Positions 59,127 to 64,000 of a stretch of DNA of 64,000 nucleotides are shown here, piece after piece. The DNA lies in the NCBI GenBank assembly GCA_017449025.1, contig JAFSKJ010000099.1, forward strand, positions 1 through 64,000, read 5' to 3'. The DNA is from Prevotella sp. GTDB taxonomy: Bacteria > Bacteroidota > Bacteroidia > Bacteroidales > Bacteroidaceae. The notes beneath the pieces were generated by a model. The model saw only the letters and a list, made by a program, of their open reading frames with translations, was not told where the DNA came from and did not search any database. How positions within the stretch are numbered: the first letter of the stretch is position 1; every line of letters begins with the position of its first letter. Both the position numbers and the translations under genes were made by a program.

Positions 59127-60587
59127 ATGAGTAAAAGTGACTTAAAGCCCGCTGCCGTGTTCAAGCAGTTTGCAAAGATTAACACCATTCCGCGCCCATC
59201 GAAGCACGAGGAGAAGATGATTGAATACCTCAGGAACTGGGGCGAGAGCAGGGGATTGTCCACCACTGTCGACGAGACGGGCAACGTAATCATACGCAAA
59301 GAGGCCACGCCCGGAATGGAAGACCGCAAGACGGTGATAATGCAGAGCCACATGGACATGGTGTGCGACAAGCTTGTAGACGTGGAGTTCGACTTCAACA
59401 ACGACCCCATCCAGACCTACGTGGACGGAGAGTGGCTCAAGGCTAAGGGCACCACACTGGGTGCCGACGACGGCATAGGCTGTGCCATAGAGCTGGCCAT
59501 ACTCGATGCCGACGACATTGAGCACGGCCCTATTGAGTGCGTCTTCACCCGCGACGAGGAGACGGGACTGTCGGGAGCCGAGGGCATGAAGGCCGGCTTC
59601 ATGACGGGCGACTACCTCATCAACCTCGACTCCGAGGACGAGGGCGAGATCTTCGTCAGCTGCGCCGGCGGCCGCAACACCCAGGCCAAGTTCACCTTCA
59701 CCCGCCAAGATGCCCCCAAGGGCTCGTTCTTCATGCGCGGACAGCTGAAAGGCCTTGTCGGCGGGCACTCTGGCGACGACATCAACAAGAAGCGGGCCAA
59801 TGCCATCAAGATACTGGCACGCTTCCTGTTCAATGAGATGCGCAAATACGAGGGTGTGTGCCTGGCACAGTTCCATTCCGGAAAACTGCACAACGCCATC
59901 CCCCGCGACGGTGAGTTCATCATTGCCGTACCCAACGACGTTAAGGAGAATGTGCGCGCCGACTGGAACGTGTTCGCCTCAGAGGTGGAAGACGAGTTCC
60001 ACGTGACAGACACGCAGATGGAGTGGCTCATGGAGAGCTGCGACGAGGAAAAGATTATCGAGCCTCAGGTGGCACGCAACTTTATCTGGGCGCTGCAGGC
60101 CGTGGACAACGGCATTTATGCCATCTGCCAGGACGAAGCCCTCGGCGGGATGGTAGAGACGTCAAGCAACATTGCAAGCGTACACACATCGGAAGGAGAA
60201 ATCAATATCCTGTCGAGCCAGCGCTCAAACGTCATGTCCAACCTCGACAACATGTGCCACACCATCCAGGCCACGTTCGAGCTGGCCGGCGCCGAGGCCA
60301 TCAGCAGCGACGGATACCCTGCCTGGAAGATGCGCGCCGACTCGAAGCTGACAGAGCTGGTGGTGGACACCTACAAGCAGCTGTTCAAGAAAGACCCGAT
60401 AGTGCGCGGCATCCACGCCGGACTGGAGTGCGGACTCTTCTCCGAGCGCTACCCGCAGCTCGACATGGTGTCGTTCGGACCCACGCTGCGTTTCGTCCAC
60501 ACGCCCGACGAGCGTTTGCACATCCCCACCGTACAGATGGTGTGGGACCACCTGAAGCTCATCCTAAAGAACATTCCCGGGAAATGA
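59127..60587 (+). CDS. pepD: Aminoacyl-histidine dipeptidase
   Basis: Zinc dipeptidase of family M20 that cleaves Xaa-His and other dipeptides in the cytoplasm. I chose 59127 (MSKSDLKPAAVFKQFAKINT), the normal PepD start. The 486-residue length equals the E. coli enzyme (485). Motifs are MQSHMDMVCDK (metal His), LGADDGIGCA (Asp), TRDEETGLSGA (Glu pair), VGGHSGDDIN and GLECGLFSERYP. Its stop overlaps the start of the next gene (ATGA), so the two are coupled. Confidence 0.95.
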   Translation: MSKSDLKPAAVFKQFAKINTIPRPSKHEEKMIEYLRNWGESRGLSTTVDETGNVIIRKEATPGMEDRKTVIMQSHMDMVCDKLVDVEFDFNNDPIQTYVDGEWLKAKGTTLGADDGIGCAIELAILDADDIEHGPIECVFTRDEETGLSGAEGMKAGFMTGDYLINLDSEDEGEIFVSCAGGRNTQAKFTFTRQDAPKGSFFMRGQLKGLVGGHSGDDINKKRANAIKILARFLFNEMRKYEGVCLAQFHSGKLHNAIPRDGEFIIAVPNDVKENVRADWNVFASEVEDEFHVTDTQMEWLMESCDEEKIIEPQVARNFIWALQAVDNGIYAICQDEALGGMVETSSNIASVHTSEGEINILSSQRSNVMSNLDNMCHTIQATFELAGAEAISSDGYPAWKMRADSKLTELVVDTYKQLFKKDPIVRGIHAGLECGLFSERYPQLDMVSFGPTLRFVHTPDERLHIPTVQMVWDHLKLILKNIPGK

Positions 60588-60961
60588 AGTGCCGACATAT
60601 AATAATAGGTGTAACCCTGATGCTGCTTGCTGCCTGCGGGCAGCAGCACAAGGCGCGCTCGATTGTCGACGACTTCATGGACGAGAACATGAGCGACCAG
60701 TCGGCCATCCACGCCGTAGACTATGCCAAGCTCGACTCCACACGACTCATAGGCGACTCGCTGATACAGGCAATGCGGAAGGCTGCCGAAAAGAACAAGC
60801 TGTTCAGGCATCCGATAACCTATGCCGAAGGCAACCCTACCCCACTCCTTTTCATCACCCGCGTCGACTATAAGGTAGGCGACAAAGAGTGTCAGGACAC
60901 ATATTATCTTGATGCCGACCTCACAAGGGTCGTTGCCTTCAAAAGCCTTATGGATGAGTAG
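60584..60961 (+). CDS. Small lipoprotein downstream of pepD
   Basis: A 125-residue lipoprotein (MKCRHIIIGVTLMLLAAC, lipobox LAAC). A helical part follows (RSIVDDFMDENMSDQSAIHA), then strands (FITRVDYKVGDKECQDTYYL). The start ATG overlaps the pepD stop (ATGA). A short export signal here and none in pepD makes a joint function uncertain. It ends in KSLMDE within a perfect palindrome that also encodes the end of ettA. I do not recognise a domain. Confidence 0.7.
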   Translation: MKCRHIIIGVTLMLLAACGQQHKARSIVDDFMDENMSDQSAIHAVDYAKLDSTRLIGDSLIQAMRKAAEKNKLFRHPITYAEGNPTPLLFITRVDYKVGDKECQDTYYLDADLTRVVAFKSLMDE

Positions 60962-60982
60962 TCTCGACTACTCATCCATAAG
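60947..60982. repeat. Perfect palindrome spanning two convergent stop codons
   Basis: CTTATGGATGAGTAG (60947-60961) and its inverse (60968-60982) are separated by TCTCGA. Each arm is exactly the last four codons plus stop of the gene that reads through it, so both proteins end LMDE. It may also serve as a bidirectional terminator, although no long T-run follows. Confidence 0.85.
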
Positions 60983-62665
60983 CTTACGGTAGCGTATGCG
61001 CTTGGGTTCCTCAAGACCTAAGCGCATTGCTTTATTGTGCTCGTACTCGCTGTAGTTGCCTTCGAAGAAAAACACGTTGCCCTCGCCTTCAAAGGCAAGG
61101 ATATGAGTGCAGATGCGGTCGAGAAACCAGCGGTCGTGGCTGATGATGACCGCACAGCCGGCAAAGGCCTCCAAGCCCTCCTCCAATGCGCGCAGTGTGT
61201 TGACGTCAATATCGTTCGTAGGCTCATCGAGCAGCAGCACATTGCCCTCCTGCTTCAGGGCAATGGCCAGGTGCAGGCGGTTGCGCTCGCCACCCGACAG
61301 CACACCGCACTTCTTCTCCTGGTCGGCACCGCTGAAGTTGAATCTGCTGAGGTATGCTCGCACGTTGATGTCCTTTCCGCCCATGCGGATGGTCTCATTG
61401 CCCTGGCTCACCACCTGATAGACAGTCTTCTCAGGGGCAATGTCCTTGTGCTGCTGGTCTACGTAGCTCAGCTTCACGGTCTCGCCCACGCTGAACGTAC
61501 CGGCGTCGGCCTGCTCCATACCCATGATAAGGCGGAAGAGCGTGGTCTTGCCTGCGCCGTTGGGACCAATCACACCCACGATGCCGTTGGGCGGCAGAAC
61601 GAAGTTGAGGTTGCTGAACAGGGGCTTCTCAGGAAATGCCTTCGACACCCCTTCTGCCTCAATCACCTTGTTGCCTAATCGCGGGCCGTTGGGTATGAAT
61701 ATCTCAAGCTTCTCCTCCTTCTGCTTCTGCTCCTCGTTGAGCATCGTCTCATACGAGTTCAGACGTGCCTTACCCTTGGCATGACGGGCCTTGGGAGCCA
61801 TGCGCACCCACTCCAACTCGCGCTCCAGGGTCTTGCGGCGCTTCGAGGCGGTCTTCTCTTCCTGTGCCAGGCGCTGGCTCTTCTGCTCCAGCCACGACGA
61901 GTAGTTGCCCTTCCAGGGTATGCCCTCGCCACGGTCCAGCTCAAGAATCCACTCTGCCACGTCATCGAGGAAATAGCGGTCGTGGGTTACGGCAATCACC
62001 GTACCCTCATACTGCTGGAGATGCTGCTCCAGCCAGTCTATCGACTCGGCATCCAAGTGGTTCGTAGGCTCGTCGAGCAGCAACACGTCGGGCTTCTGCA
62101 GCAGCAGGCGGCAGAGGGCCACGCGGCGGCGCTCACCGCCACTGAGGTTGGTGACAGGCCAGTCGCCCGGCGGACAGTTGAGCGCAGCCATGGCACGGTC
62201 GAGCTTCGAGTCCATGTTCCATGCGTCTGTGGCATCGATGGTGTCCTGCAGCTCTGCCTGGCGGGCCATCAGCATTTCCATCTTGTCTGGGTCTTCATAA
62301 AATTCGGGCAAACCGAATTTCACGTTAATGTCATCGTATTCGGCCAGCGCGTCGTAGACATGCTGCACGCCCTCCATCACGTTCTCCTTTACAGTCTTTG
62401 CCTCGTTCAGCGGAGGGTCCTGTGGCAGGTAGCCCACCGAATAGCCCGGACTCCACACCACCTGGCCCTGGAACTGCTCGTCGAGTCCTGCAATGATTTT
62501 CATCAGCGTAGACTTACCTGCGCCGTTGAGTCCTATGATGCCAATCTTTGCCCCATAGAAGAAACTGAGGTAAATGTTCTTGAGCACTTGTTTCTGGTTC
62601 TGCTGGATGGTCTTGCTCACTCCCACCATCGAGAAGATAACTTTCTTGTCGTCTGTCGTTGCCAT
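60968..62665 (-). CDS. ettA: Energy-dependent translational throttle protein EttA (ABC-F)
   Basis: Cytoplasmic ABC-F ATPase that binds the ribosomal E site and gates elongation according to ATP/ADP level. The 565-residue protein has two ATPase domains: Walker A GLNGAGKST and GPNGAGKTT, signatures LSGGERRRVALCRLL and LSGGERNRLHLAIAL, and Walker B LLLDEPTNHLDAES and LLLDEPTNDID. The arm and linker region is typical of EttA (E. coli 555 residues). It begins 14 bases after the CarboxypepD_reg gene, so they are probably co-transcribed. The C-terminal LMDE comes from the palindrome at the gene end. Confidence 0.95.
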   Translation of the reverse strand: MATTDDKKVIFSMVGVSKTIQQNQKQVLKNIYLSFFYGAKIGIIGLNGAGKSTLMKIIAGLDEQFQGQVVWSPGYSVGYLPQDPPLNEAKTVKENVMEGVQHVYDALAEYDDINVKFGLPEFYEDPDKMEMLMARQAELQDTIDATDAWNMDSKLDRAMAALNCPPGDWPVTNLSGGERRRVALCRLLLQKPDVLLLDEPTNHLDAESIDWLEQHLQQYEGTVIAVTHDRYFLDDVAEWILELDRGEGIPWKGNYSSWLEQKSQRLAQEEKTASKRRKTLERELEWVRMAPKARHAKGKARLNSYETMLNEEQKQKEEKLEIFIPNGPRLGNKVIEAEGVSKAFPEKPLFSNLNFVLPPNGIVGVIGPNGAGKTTLFRLIMGMEQADAGTFSVGETVKLSYVDQQHKDIAPEKTVYQVVSQGNETIRMGGKDINVRAYLSRFNFSGADQEKKCGVLSGGERNRLHLAIALKQEGNVLLLDEPTNDIDVNTLRALEEGLEAFAGCAVIISHDRWFLDRICTHILAFEGEGNVFFFEGNYSEYEHNKAMRLGLEEPKRIRYRKLMDE

Positions 62666-62679
62666 ATTTTTTTAAACGG

Positions 62680-63939
62680 TTAGTTCTTGTATCCCCGGAG
62701 CAGGCGGTCGATAGCCTTGTCGAGCGTCTCCGTAGGCTCAATGATATTGTATTCGCGCCAGAAGTCGGCGTCGCGGAAATAGTCCACCTTGTCGTAGAAA
62801 GCATCGCGAGAGTCGAACGACTGCCGCCCTGATATTGGCCGCTCACCGTCGGCCGTTGCCCTGCGGTCGGTGACAGCCAGCTCACAGGTGGCCGTAAACG
62901 ACGTGGCGAAGAGCCTGCGACGCCAGTCGCAGTTGAAGCGGAACCTCGTGCGCACATAGCTCAGGCGGCAACGGCCGTCGGCAGCCATGCGGTAGTCTAC
63001 CAAGAGCGACAGCTCACGGGGGCGGAAGCGCAGGCCTGCGGGCTTTCTCACCAGCATCAGCCTCGTAGCCTTCTCACGGTTGCTCATGTCAAGGTCAAGC
63101 TCTGCCCTTGTGAAGGCAAGCGTCTCGCAGTCTATGTACAGGTTGCCGTGGTAGAGGGCGTATGGTGCCGAGGCGTCGCTGCGAGGGTCAATCCTCACCA
63201 CGAACTGCTGGCGGTCGGCAATTGTCTGCGGCGGCAACAGCTTGAAGTCGTAGTATGACAGCTCCTCGGCATTGAGAAGCAGCTCGGCGTTCTTAACAAT
63301 GTCGAGCTGCACGGGCTGAACGGGGCCGCCAGTGACTTTGACGCTGAGAGTGTCGCCGCGCTTGGGACTGAGCAGACGGCGACCCTTGCGGATGGCTACG
63401 CGGTCGCGATGCGAAGACTGTCGGCCATAGTCGCTCTTGAACATGTCTACCACACCCTCAGCCACATAGATGTAGTGCTGACGCTTCATGGCCGTCTCGC
63501 GGTAGAAGCAGGCCGACAGCTCGCCGCTGCTGCTGTAGTTGCTGGCTATGCGGCTTATGGCAAGCGACACCAGGTCGCGGGGGTTGCCCGTCCACACCGT
63601 CACCTCGCGCAACTGCACCATCGATGGTTTCAACTTTATGTCAAGGGTTGCGCCGCTGACAGGAACATGCTCCATACTATAGCCAATGTGCGACACCACC
63701 ACGCTGACTATCTTGCGGTCGCTCTTCAGCGTGAACCGCCCGTCGTCGTTGGTGACCACGCTCTCTGCCGCCTCAATACCGGCAGTGCCAGCTGGTGCTT
63801 CACACATGGCCTGCACACTGACATGAGCCAGCCTGTGGCCGGTCTTCAAATCACTAACCACACCGCCAACCACTTTCAGCTGAGCCTGCACAGGCAGCAC
63901 TGACAGGAGCATCAGAAATAAAACAGTCAGTTTTCCCAT
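62680..63939 (-). CDS. Secreted CarboxypepD_reg-like domain protein
   Basis: A 419-residue protein with a signal peptide (MGKLTVLFLMLLSVLPVQA). A CarboxypepD_reg-like beta domain spans about 22-105 (VVGGVVSDLKTGHRLAHVSV ... DGRFTLKSDRK). A region of about 300 residues follows with YSSSGELSACFYRETAMKRQ and repeated strand patterns (LYIDCETLAFTRAELDLDMS). Such proteins are common in Bacteroidetes and resemble the front half of TonB receptors or DUF5686-type barrels without a barrel here. It is probably periplasmic or outer-membrane associated. The function is unknown. It precedes ettA by 14 bases. Confidence 0.78.
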   Translation of the reverse strand: MGKLTVLFLMLLSVLPVQAQLKVVGGVVSDLKTGHRLAHVSVQAMCEAPAGTAGIEAAESVVTNDDGRFTLKSDRKIVSVVVSHIGYSMEHVPVSGATLDIKLKPSMVQLREVTVWTGNPRDLVSLAISRIASNYSSSGELSACFYRETAMKRQHYIYVAEGVVDMFKSDYGRQSSHRDRVAIRKGRRLLSPKRGDTLSVKVTGGPVQPVQLDIVKNAELLLNAEELSYYDFKLLPPQTIADRQQFVVRIDPRSDASAPYALYHGNLYIDCETLAFTRAELDLDMSNREKATRLMLVRKPAGLRFRPRELSLLVDYRMAADGRCRLSYVRTRFRFNCDWRRRLFATSFTATCELAVTDRRATADGERPISGRQSFDSRDAFYDKVDYFRDADFWREYNIIEPTETLDKAIDRLLRGYKN

Positions 63940-63968
63940 CCTTTCAATCGTTTAAAGGGTTACGTTGG

Positions 63969-63976
63969 CAAAGATA
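63969..63976 (-). promoter_or_regulatory. -7 box for the CarboxypepD_reg-ettA unit
   Basis: CAAAGATA reads TATCTTTG on the minus strand, 30 bases before the start at 63939. The -33 region would lie at the window edge. Confidence 0.5.
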
Positions 63977-64000
63977 CGAAATAATGCCGACATGACAAAA

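Noticed and set aside
58926..60587. PepD start at 58926
   Set aside because: It would overlap the opposing small membrane protein gene and its promoter; the normal PepD start is at 59127.

Overview
The window is chromosomal DNA of a Bacteroidales bacterium, most likely a member of the Prevotellaceae with a fairly high GC content. Three things support this. Promoters have the TAnnTTTG -7 box typical of Bacteroidetes. Family markers are present: a Bat aerotolerance operon, DUF4249 and DUF4924 proteins, GldB, TonB receptors with an ECF sigma/FecR pair, acyl-ACP thioesterase, and secreted proteins with a short 'YDLQGR...KGxYI..GKKVV' tail. Protein ends and gene order also look like Prevotella. 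I cannot name a species.

Layout. 1-603 is non-coding and holds a hairpin-rich repeat. 604-4687 carries galE, an EFR1-type ferredoxin, dnaB and a reverse rubrerythrin. 4728-10000 carries a beta-helix lipoprotein, a histidine phosphatase, a DUF308 membrane protein, udk, a secreted endo/exonuclease-type phosphatase and a SpoU/TrmH methyltransferase. 10157-15040 is a likely operon sppA-lpxK-purine nucleoside phosphorylase-thiL, with a long lpxK/PNP overlap. 15069-20888 has gldB-like, a Gly/Ser-repeat protein, a ROK glucokinase, a LysE exporter, DUF4924, rfbD and tRNA-Arg(ACG). 21187-29068 has rhaT, recA and a three-gene secreted operon (small protein, PL1 pectate lyase, GH2 enzyme), which together suggest use of pectin side chains.

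29877-41153 is one long plus-strand run: moxR, DUF58, a BatD-related membrane protein, batA, fused batB-batC, fused batD-batE, a PAP2 phosphatase, queA and a thioesterase. 41187-44219 (minus) is pepT, a secreted alpha/beta hydrolase and a small secreted protein. 44220-45696 is a repeat and relic island. 45697-49533 (minus) is an ECF sigma / FecR-like / TonB receptor signalling unit. It diverges from a second TonB receptor with its DUF4249 partner. 52715-64000 has a lipocalin-like lipoprotein, an MBG-repeat surface protein, an M24 aminopeptidase, a C1 aminopeptidase, an OmpH-like protein, pepD, ettA and a CarboxypepD_reg protein.

The most unusual content is not a gene cluster but the repeat DNA. 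Three intergenic loci carry four copies of the 11-bp palindrome AAGTGSCACTT with centres exactly 21 bp apart. Several other hairpin families cluster in the same islands. A further palindrome family has invaded coding sequence in frame, in a TonB receptor, its anti-sigma partner and the BatD signal region.
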